This document shows, piece by piece, positions 8,664 to 15,507 of a stretch of 58,981 nucleotides of DNA. Each line of letters begins with the position of its first letter. Positions within the stretch are counted from its first letter, which is position 1. Source of the DNA: Actinomycetota bacterium (GTDB taxonomy: Bacteria; Actinomycetota; Actinomycetes; S36-B12). The notes below the pieces were generated by a model. The model saw only the letters and a list, made by a program, of their open reading frames with translations. It was not told the origin of the DNA and did not search any database. The position numbers and the translations under genes were made by a program. Where the stretch lies: the NCBI GenBank assembly GCA_005798555.1, contig SYJA01000036.1, positions 1 through 58,981 on the forward strand. Direction: 5' to 3'.

Positions 8664-9464
8664 CTAGGTGTCGGTCATACCTGCGCGAATCTGCGCGAGG
8701 CTTGTTGCCAGTAAGCGCGATACATGCATCTGCGAAATGCCCAGCTGTTCGGCTATTTGGCTCTGCGACTGGTTCTTAAAGAACCTGAGCATGACGATCT
8801 GCCGCTCGCGCTCTGGCAGCGCGGCAAGCAGAGGGCGAAATGACTCTCGGAGTTCCAAGGCTTCGAGTGCTAGGTCAGCTCCCCCGACGCGGTCGTAAGG
8901 GCTATCCCCGTCGCCACTCGCCTCGGCGGCAGCATCGATCGAAGCAGCTGTGTATGCCCGTCCTGCGTCCATGGCCTCCAAGACTTCGGCGTCTTGAAGG
9001 TTGGTGCGCCTGGCAAGTTCGGCGATGGTGGGGGGTCTGCTCAACTCGCGGGTCAATGATTCGATGGCGTGATTAATCTCAATATTTCGTGCCTGCAGGC
9101 TTCGAGGGATATGAACGGCCCAAGCGTGATCGCGGAAGTGCCTTTTGATTTCTCCGAGAATTGTTGGCGTCGCGAAGGTGCTGAACTCCAATCCACGTGC
9201 TACCTCAAATCTATCAACGGCCTTGATCAACCCCAGCATTCCAACTTGGGTTAGGTCTTCTTGGGATTCGCCCCGATCGCGATACCTGCGTGCCAGATGC
9301 TCAACGAGTGGCATATGCATCTCGATCAGCTCATCGCGGACGACTTTGTGCTCAGGGCTGCCGGCTGGCAGGTTGGCCAACTCGGTGAACAAAGAGCGGC
9401 CGCGATCTCGCTTTGCCGAAGTCCAGCCGCCAGTCAAGGTGTGCGCGGTCACAACTTGAGCCAT
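8664..9464 (-). CDS. SigF/SigB-type stress RNA polymerase sigma factor
   Basis: 266 residues. Region 2 is visible as HLARRYRDRGESQEDLTQVGMLGLIKA with the -10 recognition segment FEVARGLEFSTFATPTILGEIKRHFRD; region 3 as IEINHAIESLTREL and PTIAELARRT; region 4 as LPERERQIVMLRFF with the helix-turn-helix SQSQIAEQLGISQMHVSRLL. This fits the SigB/SigF/SigL general-stress group rather than an ECF factor. It lies 9 nt downstream of an RsbW-like gene, the usual anti-sigma arrangement. It is the last gene of a minus-strand operon headed by sodN. No anti-anti-sigma (STAS) gene is in the window. Confidence 0.9.
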   Translation of the reverse strand: MAQVVTAHTLTGGWTSAKRDRGRSLFTELANLPAGSPEHKVVRDELIEMHMPLVEHLARRYRDRGESQEDLTQVGMLGLIKAVDRFEVARGLEFSTFATPTILGEIKRHFRDHAWAVHIPRSLQARNIEINHAIESLTRELSRPPTIAELARRTNLQDAEVLEAMDAGRAYTAASIDAAAEASGDGDSPYDRVGGADLALEALELRESFRPLLAALPERERQIVMLRFFKNQSQSQIAEQLGISQMHVSRLLATSLAQIRAGMTDT

Positions 9465-9473
9465 GGGGCTTGG

Positions 9474-9884
9474 CTAGACCGTCACCGAGGCGGGGCGGGT
9501 AATGCGCAGCTCAAGGTGGACAAGCCCGTTATCGGCGTCGGCCGTTACTTTATCAACTAATGCCGCGAGCACTAGCCAACTGAAGGTATCGGTTGCCGGG
9601 GGTTGTCCACTTCGGGTAGTTGCTCTGGTTTGGATGACCAGCGTGCCCGCTGTTTCGGTGAAATAGCAATGCACGTGAGTTTGCTCATCGCAGTCGTTGA
9701 CCAGCTGTGAGACCGCTTCGTCAATTGCGAGCCGGACATCCTCAATTTGATCGATCGTCAAGTGCGCGCGGGCGGCCATCGCCGCAGCCATTGTCCGAGC
9801 CAGAGCCACATTGGCGGTAATTGCTCGAAAGCTCAAGGTGACGTCACTTGGCGGACGGTTCGAATCTACATCTTCACTGCTCAT
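9474..9884 (-). CDS. RsbW-like anti-sigma factor (ATPase fold)
   Basis: 136 residues of the GHKL/HATPase_c serine-kinase anti-sigma type. The N box reads DVRLAIDEAVSQLVND around residue 50. The C-terminal strand order fits RsbW/UsfX proteins that bind SigF-type factors. The usual clear G1 box is weak (TDTFSWLVLAALVDKV), so kinase activity is uncertain although binding is plausible. The gene overlaps the end of the broken GNAT gene by 11 nt and is followed after 9 nt by the sigma factor, strongly indicating a sigma/anti-sigma pair. Confidence 0.8.
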   Translation of the reverse strand: MSSEDVDSNRPPSDVTLSFRAITANVALARTMAAAMAARAHLTIDQIEDVRLAIDEAVSQLVNDCDEQTHVHCYFTETAGTLVIQTRATTRSGQPPATDTFSWLVLAALVDKVTADADNGLVHLELRITRPASVTV

Positions 9885-10377
9885 GCTCGTAGCCTGCCAG
9901 ATTCACAAGGTCATTGCCGGTTATTCGCTGCACTGTCCAATCGGTCATTGGCTCGGCACCGATGCTGCGATAGAAGCCAAGGGCTGGCTCGTTCCAGCCA
10001 AGGACCCACCACTCCAAGCGCCCATAGCCATTGGCTATGCATTCACTTGCCAGCTGGGCGAGCAGCGATTTTCCGTACCCGTGGCCTCGGTAGGGGGCCC
10101 GCACATAAAGGTCTTCCAGATAAATGCCGTGCTTGCCGAGCCAAGTTGAGAAATCCAGGAAGTAGATCGCAAATCCTGCAAGTTGGTGGCCTGGGCCCGG
10201 GTGTTATATGACAATGGCGAAAACTGCGAGATTGGCGTCAAAGAAAAGTTGCTGGTAACTCTCGGGGGTCGCAATGAGTTGGTCCGCGGCTTGCTCATAT
10301 TCGGCAAGCTCGCGGACCAACTCCAATACTTCGTCAATATCTCCGGGTCGGATCTGACGGATCAGGCCGGTGCTCAT
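9874..10377 (-). pseudogene. GNAT acetyltransferase interrupted by in-frame TAA
   Basis: A 168-codon frame reads as a complete GNAT acetyltransferase except for one TAA at 10204-10206. The first part begins MSTGLIRQIRPGDIDEVLEL and continues through EYEQAADQL to FAIVI. After the stop, in the same frame, come AGFAIYFLDFSTWLGKHG and IYLEDLYVRAPYRGHGYG, the latter holding the acetyl-CoA R/Q-x-x-G-x-G/A loop, then the WWVLGWNEPALGFYRSIGAE motif. No base is gained or lost, so this is a nonsense change, a recoded codon or a sequencing error. The apparent GTG start at 10104 falls inside the family's core strand and is not a likely real start. It sits 3 nt downstream of sodN. Confidence 0.8.
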
Positions 10378-10380
10378 TGC

Positions 10381-10797
10381 CTAAGCGGCCTTGGTCTCCC
10401 AAAAGATTGCCGAGATCTCGTCGATCTTGGCCAGTAGCTCATCGGCCACCGCAACGTCGACGGTGCCCTTCGTGCCCCCGGCGCCAGCCAATTTGGTGGC
10501 CTGGTTGAAGAGATCATTGAGTTGTGGGTACTTCTCAAAGTGCGGTGCCTTGAAGTAGTCGGTCCAGAGCACCCAGAGGTGTTCCTTGACCATGTTTGAG
10601 CGATCTTCCTTGATGGCGATTGCCCGAGCCTTGAAGTCGCCGTCAGCAGAAGCGTGGTACTTGGTCATGCAGGCTTTTACCGATTCGGCTTCAAGGCGCG
10701 CTTGGGCTGGATCGTAGATCCCACAGGGCAGGTCGCAGTGCGCGTAAGCGACGTGACGTGCCTGAAGAAAGCGTGGGGCGAGGATGCGGTTCAGCAT
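10381..10797 (-). CDS. sodN: Nickel superoxide dismutase
   Basis: 138 residues. The nickel hook HCDLPCGIYDPAQ begins at H20, giving mature H1, C2 and C6 after removal of the 19-residue propeptide ending in AYA. The remainder is the four-helix bundle with WTDYFKAPHFEKYP, typical of Ni-SOD, which converts superoxide to peroxide and oxygen in the cytoplasm. AAAGGGA lies upstream of the ATG. Processing needs the SodX protease, whose gene is divergent just upstream. The downstream GNAT, rsbW-like and sigma genes follow with almost no spacing, so oxidative defence and stress-sigma control may be co-transcribed. Confidence 0.95.
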   Translation of the reverse strand: MLNRILAPRFLQARHVAYAHCDLPCGIYDPAQARLEAESVKACMTKYHASADGDFKARAIAIKEDRSNMVKEHLWVLWTDYFKAPHFEKYPQLNDLFNQATKLAGAGGTKGTVDVAVADELLAKIDEISAIFWETKAA

Positions 10798-10868
10798 GGG
10801 TTCCCTTTCCAGAAGTTGGAGTCTCCAGCCTAGTGCGAGTCCGGGAACTTGGCAGGGGGCAGGATGGG

Positions 10869-11180
10869 GTGGTGTTCACGACCGTGCAGATAATTGGTCC
10901 TTCGATGGCACCGGCCATGCGCACCGGAGACTACTGGGTGGTCTGGCGCACCAGGAAAGTGCAGCCGGGCCAGGTGGTCATGCTTCGGCACCCGCTGCGC
11001 CCGGAGCTGTTAATCGTTAAGCGGTTGATCCACCAGCCCGGCCCGGGGCTTTGGTGGGTCGAGGGTGATAGCCGGCAAATCTCAGATGACAGCAGGGCAT
11101 TTGGCCCGGTGGCCACTTCCGCGATCGTGGGGCGTGTCACATTTCGGTACTTCCCACTGCGACGTCGTCGAAAGATGTGA
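10869..11180 (+). CDS. sodX: Nickel-SOD maturation protease SodX
   Basis: 103 residues from GTG 10869. A signal-peptidase (S26) type serine protease that removes the Ni-SOD propeptide. The catalytic serine is S12 in IIGPSMAP and the general base is K51 in LIVKRL; WVEGDSRQISDDSRAFGPV is the conserved box after the Lys. There is no membrane anchor, as expected for SodX. The frame stays open upstream to 10758, which would overlap sodN; 10869 is preferred because the catalytic strand then begins near the N terminus and AGGGGG lies upstream. GTG 10833 is the alternative. Divergent to sodN. Confidence 0.85.
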   Translation: MVFTTVQIIGPSMAPAMRTGDYWVVWRTRKVQPGQVVMLRHPLRPELLIVKRLIHQPGPGLWWVEGDSRQISDDSRAFGPVATSAIVGRVTFRYFPLRRRRKM

Positions 11181-11293
11181 CATCATCGGGTCTACCGCAC
11201 CGGTGTCCTAGTCTTTATCGGCCCATACCCCGGCCCGATCGCCTTTACTCCAAGAACTTTCGTGTACCACACCTGCTAGCTAAGGATTTAGCC

Positions 11294-12460
11294 GTGAGTC
11301 CGCCCGATCCGACCGACGAGGTCTTCGCCCTGCACGAGGGTGGCAAAATCGAGGTGCGCCCCACCATCGAAGTGCGCGACCGCGAAGGCCTCGCACTTGC
11401 CTATACCCCCGGGGTGGCACGGGTCTCGCAGGCACTTGCGTCAGACCCTGAGCTTGCGTACCGGTACACCTGGAAGGGAAATACCGTACTGATTGTCACC
11501 GACGGCACCGCGGTGCTTGGCCTTGGTGATATCGGCCCGATCGGGGCATTGCCGGTAATGGAAGGCAAGGCGCTGCTATTCAAGGACTTCGGAGGTGTCA
11601 ACGCAGTGCCGATCTGCCTCGACACCACCGACGTCGAGGATATTATCGAAACGGTGGTGCGAATCGCCCCGGCATTTGGTGGCGTCAACCTTGAAGACAT
11701 CTCTGCTCCTAGGTGCTTTGAAATTGAGAAACGGCTACAGCAACTACTTGATATTCCCATTTTCCATGACGATCAGCACGGTACGGCGATCGTCGTATTG
11801 GCGGCCTTGCTGAATGCGGCGAAGGTCACCGGACGCACCATTGCTCAACTTCGCGTGGTGGTATCCGGTGCCGGGGCCGCGGGCGTGGCCGTTACGAATA
11901 TGCTGCTTGACGCCGGCATTGGCGATATCTCGGTCGCGGATTCGCACGGCATCGTATCGACCACTCGCGGTGACCTAAATTCAGTGAAAGCAGATCTCGC
12001 GAGTCGCACCAATCGCGCGGGCATCAGTGGGGCAATTGCAGAGGCCATTCGTGGCGCGGATGTCTTCATCGGCTTATCGGCCGGGAATGTGCCACCTGAG
12101 GTGGTTGCCACCTTGGCGCCCAACGCGATCATTTTCGCCCTTGCTAACCCGAACCCGGAGATTCACCCGGATTTGGCGGCTAGGCATGCGGTGGTCGTGG
12201 CGACCGGGCGCAGTGACTTCCCGAATCAGATCAACAATGTGCTGGCCTTCCCAGGGATCTTCCGCGGGGCCTTAGACGTCCGCGCCTCCTGCATCACGCC
12301 AATGATGCGGTTAGCTGCTGCCAATGCGATTGCGAATGTGGTTGGTGAGGATCTGTCCACCAGCATGGTTATCCCCAGTGTCTTCGACCCGCGGGTGGGT
12401 CGCGAGGTGGCAGCTGCGGTAGCCGCGGCCGCGCGCGCCGACAAAGTCGCCCGCGCCTAG
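11294..12460 (+). CDS. NAD(P)-dependent malic enzyme
   Basis: 388 residues. Oxidative decarboxylation of malate to pyruvate and CO2. The catalytic Tyr lies in LAYTPGV (Y37), the catalytic Lys in MEGKALLFK (K92), metal ligands in the FHDDQHGT segment, and the dinucleotide fold begins at VVSGAGAAG. It is the short bacterial form without the phosphotransacetylase-like C-terminal domain of MaeB. GTG 11294 is chosen because AAGGA lies 7 nt upstream (11282-11286) and the protein then begins at the family N terminus; the open frame extends back to 11177. The last 4 nt overlap the convergent threonine aldolase gene. Confidence 0.9.
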   Translation: MSPPDPTDEVFALHEGGKIEVRPTIEVRDREGLALAYTPGVARVSQALASDPELAYRYTWKGNTVLIVTDGTAVLGLGDIGPIGALPVMEGKALLFKDFGGVNAVPICLDTTDVEDIIETVVRIAPAFGGVNLEDISAPRCFEIEKRLQQLLDIPIFHDDQHGTAIVVLAALLNAAKVTGRTIAQLRVVVSGAGAAGVAVTNMLLDAGIGDISVADSHGIVSTTRGDLNSVKADLASRTNRAGISGAIAEAIRGADVFIGLSAGNVPPEVVATLAPNAIIFALANPNPEIHPDLAARHAVVVATGRSDFPNQINNVLAFPGIFRGALDVRASCITPMMRLAAANAIANVVGEDLSTSMVIPSVFDPRVGREVAAAVAAAARADKVARA

Positions 12461-13485
12461 GAAAGTTGCAGTCGAACGGCGTCGACAAACTCGTCGATGT
12501 CGGCGGGAGTCGTATCCCAAGAGCAAACCCAGCGGACTTCGCTATTTTTTTCACTCCACACATAGAACGGGGTGTGCGCCTGTAACTTTGGGATGGCAGC
12601 TGCCGGCAACTGTGCGAAAACCGCATTGGCCTGAGTGGGTTGGGTGATTACCAAACCAGGTAAGTCCTTGATGCCGGCCACTAGGCGCTGTGCCATGGAG
12701 TTGGCGTGTGCAGCGTTCACTCGCCAAAGCTCATCGCTTAGCAAGGCAATGAATTGGGCTGACGTGAAACGCATTTTGCTGGACAACTGCATGTATTGCT
12801 TGCGGATGAAACCAAGTTCGGTGCTGATATTCAGGGCGGGATTCAAAACGACAACCGCCTCTGCCGACATCGCCCCATTTTTAGTCCCGCCAAATGACAT
12901 CACGTCAACACCGGCATCGGTCGTCATGGCTCGCAGAGATACATTGAAACTGGCCGCCGCATTTGCGATGCGGGCGCCGTCTAGATAAAGAGCGAGGCCG
13001 CGAGCATGTGCCGCATCAGCGATGGCCCTGATCTCGGCCGGTGAGTAGCAGGTTCCGTACTCCGTTGATTGGGTGACCAAGACCACCTTGGGCTGTGACT
13101 GGTGCACATCACCGTTGCGCCACTCCACAGCATTGATCAACTCCGGGGTCAGTTTGCCGTCGGAGGTCTGCAGGTCGATGATCTTCGAGCCAAGGAGTTT
13201 TTCCGGTGCACCACCCTCATCGACATTGATATGGGCAGTGCTTGCACAGATAACCGCCTCCCAGGTGCGCATCAGTGATTGGAGGCCGACGACATTGGCG
13301 CCCGTGCCATTGAAGGTCAGGTATACCTCAACTTCAGACCCAAGCTCCCGGCGAAATGCCTCGACAGCCTGTTCGGTTATCGCGTCGCTTCCGTACGCCG
13401 GGGCGTGATCAATATTCGCGGCGCCAATTGCTGCCAGCACAGCAGGGTGGATTCCGGCGTAATTATCACTCGCTAATGACCGCAT
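12457..13485 (-). CDS. ltaE: Low-specificity L-threonine aldolase
   Basis: 342 residues. A PLP enzyme of the beta-eliminating lyase fold, cleaving threonine or allo-threonine to glycine and acetaldehyde. N-terminal SDNYAGIHPAVLAAI, the stacking histidine H85 (STAHINVDEGGAPE), LYLDGARIANAA with the PLP Asp, and the Schiff-base lysine K202 in SFGGTKNG are all present. The frame extends 41 codons upstream, but ATG 13485 matches the family start and has a TACGGT box 7 nt before it. Divergent from the MDR oxidoreductase with only 35 nt between start codons. Confidence 0.9.
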   Translation of the reverse strand: MRSLASDNYAGIHPAVLAAIGAANIDHAPAYGSDAITEQAVEAFRRELGSEVEVYLTFNGTGANVVGLQSLMRTWEAVICASTAHINVDEGGAPEKLLGSKIIDLQTSDGKLTPELINAVEWRNGDVHQSQPKVVLVTQSTEYGTCYSPAEIRAIADAAHARGLALYLDGARIANAAASFNVSLRAMTTDAGVDVMSFGGTKNGAMSAEAVVVLNPALNISTELGFIRKQYMQLSSKMRFTSAQFIALLSDELWRVNAAHANSMAQRLVAGIKDLPGLVITQPTQANAVFAQLPAAAIPKLQAHTPFYVWSEKNSEVRWVCSWDTTPADIDEFVDAVRLQLS

Positions 13486-13492
13486 GTGTCGT

Positions 13493-13498
13493 ACCGTA
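13493..13498 (-). promoter_or_regulatory. -10 element, leaderless ltaE
   Basis: TACGGT on the minus strand, 7 nt before ATG 13485. It lies inside the region a polymerase would occupy at the opposing promoter at 13509. Confidence 0.5.
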
Positions 13499-13508
13499 CC
13501 AACGGCAC

Positions 13509-13514
13509 TACGCT
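13509..13514 (+). promoter_or_regulatory. -10 element, leaderless MDR gene
   Basis: TACGCT, 6 nt before ATG 13521; no Shine-Dalgarno. Divergent and overlapping with the ltaE promoter. Confidence 0.5.
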
Positions 13515-13520
13515 CGCCGT

Positions 13521-14486
13521 ATGTTCGCCGTCTATGCCGCCGCCGTGAACCGTGATGACCCGCTGGCCGGCCTTGGGGTTGGCGAGTTTGAGCTGCCGAG
13601 TTCGCCACCGGGGTGGGTCGCGGTCCAGGTGCAAGCCGCGAGCCTGAATCATCACGACATCTGGTCGCTCAAGGGGCAAGCACTGGCCGCCGACCGGGTA
13701 CCGATGGTCTTGGGCTCGGACGCTGCGGGGATCACCGAAGGCGGCCGTGAAGTCATTGTGCATGCGGTGATCGGCGATAATTCGGGCGGTGACGAAACCC
13801 TCGATGTCAAGCGATCGCTGCTTAGCGAGATCTACCCGGGGACGATGGCGCAACAGGTCTATGTGCCGGCGGGCAATTTAATCGACAAGCCAGGTGAGTT
13901 AACGTGGGCCGAGGCCGCTTGTCTGCCCACCGCCTATCTGACGGCGTATCGAATGATTGCCACCAAATCTGCCACGAGCCCGGGCGACACAATTTTGATC
14001 CAAGGTGCGGCCGGCGGAGTGGCAACCGCGTTGGTCTTGCTCGGCAAGGCCTTGGGCCGGAAAGTCTGGGTTACGTCGCGATCGGCGAGCAAGCGGGATT
14101 GGGCGCTGGAATTGGGGGCTGACGCGGTTTTCGAAACTGGTGAGCGACTGCCGAGCAAAGTGGCCGCCGTAATGGAGACCGTTGGCGAGGCGACTTGGGA
14201 TCATTCACTTAAGTCATTGCGGCCGGGTGGCACCATCGTGGTTTCCGGCGCTACCTCAGGTGCCAACCCACCCGCTGACCTTAACCGGGTTTTCTTCCTG
14301 CAACTAAATATCGTTGGCTCCACCATGGGAACCATCGCTGAGCTTCAAGAACTTGTGGACTTGCTGCTTCGCACCGGAGTGCGCCCGGTAATCGACCGCG
14401 AATACCAGATAGGGCAGGCGGCGGAGGCATTCGCAGCCATGGCAGGCGGTGATGTGCACGGCAAGCTCGTGTTAACGGTGCGGTAG
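13521..14486 (+). CDS. Zinc-type alcohol dehydrogenase / quinone oxidoreductase family protein
   Basis: 321 residues of the medium-chain dehydrogenase/reductase superfamily. N-terminal GroES-like domain with QVQAASLNHHDIWSLKG and VLGSDAAGI, then the Rossmann domain with ILIQGAAGGVATALVLLG and WVTSRSASKRDWALELGAD. The structural-zinc cysteine cluster of classical alcohol dehydrogenases is absent, which favours the quinone oxidoreductase or YhdH/enoyl-reductase side of the family. NAD(P)H-dependent; substrate unknown. The start is fixed by a -10 box 6 nt upstream and by homology; the frame is open further upstream over ltaE. Confidence 0.85.
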   Translation: MFAVYAAAVNRDDPLAGLGVGEFELPSSPPGWVAVQVQAASLNHHDIWSLKGQALAADRVPMVLGSDAAGITEGGREVIVHAVIGDNSGGDETLDVKRSLLSEIYPGTMAQQVYVPAGNLIDKPGELTWAEAACLPTAYLTAYRMIATKSATSPGDTILIQGAAGGVATALVLLGKALGRKVWVTSRSASKRDWALELGADAVFETGERLPSKVAAVMETVGEATWDHSLKSLRPGGTIVVSGATSGANPPADLNRVFFLQLNIVGSTMGTIAELQELVDLLLRTGVRPVIDREYQIGQAAEAFAAMAGGDVHGKLVLTVR

Positions 14487-14552
14487 CATTGGGTGGTTTG
14501 GCAATTAGCACGTTAATCGTTGACACGCTGATGAATTCCCTGTGCGATCGGA

Positions 14553-15266
14553 GTGGGCTTGAAGAAGTTCGAGGCGCTTGGCTTTGCTGGCGCAATCGAT
14601 TTAGCCCGGAATGAGACCCGGCAGCAGGCCGCCGTTTTCACGTCATACTGGCGAAAGCCAAAGGTCGGGGCAGTGATATCTCTTGAGGTGGACCCAGCTG
14701 ACGATTGCATTACCCGGGTCCTGGAGTCTGGCCAATCCTGGGAGTCCTGGCTCAACCCTTACCTAAAGCGGTATTGCGATCCGAACAAGGTGAGCTTGGA
14801 TGTCGGGGCAAATATCGGCACCCACACGGTAACCCTTGCCGGCAACTCACTCCAAGTGCACGCCTTTGAGCCGCAGCGTCGGGTCTTTGCGATCTTGTCG
14901 CGCAATATCGCCAAATTCGGCAATGTCGTAGCGCACAATGTTGCTGCTGATAACACACCTGGTACCGCCCGCATGAAGGCACCGACCAAGAACGTCGGTG
15001 CCACCGAGATGGCGATCGATGGCACCGGCGAAGTGATCACCTGCATTCGTATTGACGACCTGACTTTTCCGGCTCCAGTGGGGTTCATGAAGATCGATGT
15101 GGAAAAACATGAGATGGAAGCCTTGGCGGGAGCCCTGAAAACGGTCGAGCGTGATCGGCCGGTGATCATCATGGAGGATCAAGTCCACGCCCGAAACCTA
15201 CTGGCGCCCCTAGGTTACCGATGTCGCCGAATCGCACTAGTTGACTTTCTCTGCCTACCTGGTTGA
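14553..15266 (+). CDS. FkbM-family SAM-dependent methyltransferase
   Basis: 237 residues. The SAM-binding motif reads VSLDVGANIGTHTVTLAG near residue 80, followed by VHAFEPQRRVFAILSRNI with the acidic ribose-binding residue, and GFMKIDVEKHEMEALAGA, the post-I Asp-Val-Glu element of FkbM proteins. These O-methylate sugars, lipids or peptides; the substrate here is unknown. GTG 14553 has only a close GGAG upstream, so the exact start is uncertain. It stands alone between the MDR gene and the convergent DUF6104 gene, with no glycan or polyketide cluster nearby. Confidence 0.8.
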   Translation: MGLKKFEALGFAGAIDLARNETRQQAAVFTSYWRKPKVGAVISLEVDPADDCITRVLESGQSWESWLNPYLKRYCDPNKVSLDVGANIGTHTVTLAGNSLQVHAFEPQRRVFAILSRNIAKFGNVVAHNVAADNTPGTARMKAPTKNVGATEMAIDGTGEVITCIRIDDLTFPAPVGFMKIDVEKHEMEALAGALKTVERDRPVIIMEDQVHARNLLAPLGYRCRRIALVDFLCLPG

Positions 15267-15298
15267 GTCGCCGTAGCCGCGACCGGTGCCTTCTGCGC

Positions 15299-15496
15299 TC
15301 AGAATTCTTCGTTATCGGCATAGTCGTCATCGTCAGCTACGCGCGCTAGCCAGGTCGCGAATCTTTCAATTGGAGTTTCGAATTCGGGAAACAGATCGAC
15401 GAACTCGCGCAGTCGCTCAGCCAGGGCCGCGACAGCGATCGACTCATCCCCGCGCCTACTTTTAAGCTCCTCAATTCCGCGATCGGTGAAATACAT
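15299..15496 (-). CDS. DUF6104 small acidic protein
   Basis: 65 residues, strongly acidic at the C terminus (ARVADDDDYADNEEF). The opening MYFTDRGIEELKSRRGDE and the core LAERLREFVDLFPEFETPIERFATWLAR are the DUF6104 pattern of actinobacteria, where the gene commonly sits directly downstream of kgd/sucA, as here (11 nt after the kgd stop). AGGGG lies upstream of the ATG. Its conserved linkage suggests a role with the 2-oxoglutarate complex, but no function is established. Confidence 0.85.
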   Translation of the reverse strand: MYFTDRGIEELKSRRGDESIAVAALAERLREFVDLFPEFETPIERFATWLARVADDDDYADNEEF

Positions 15497-15507
15497 GGGT
15501 ACCCCTG

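Noticed and set aside
10183-10437. Plus-strand frame of 84 codons across the GNAT gene
   Set aside because: It is the antisense of conserved GNAT sequence, has no family similarity and no start signal.
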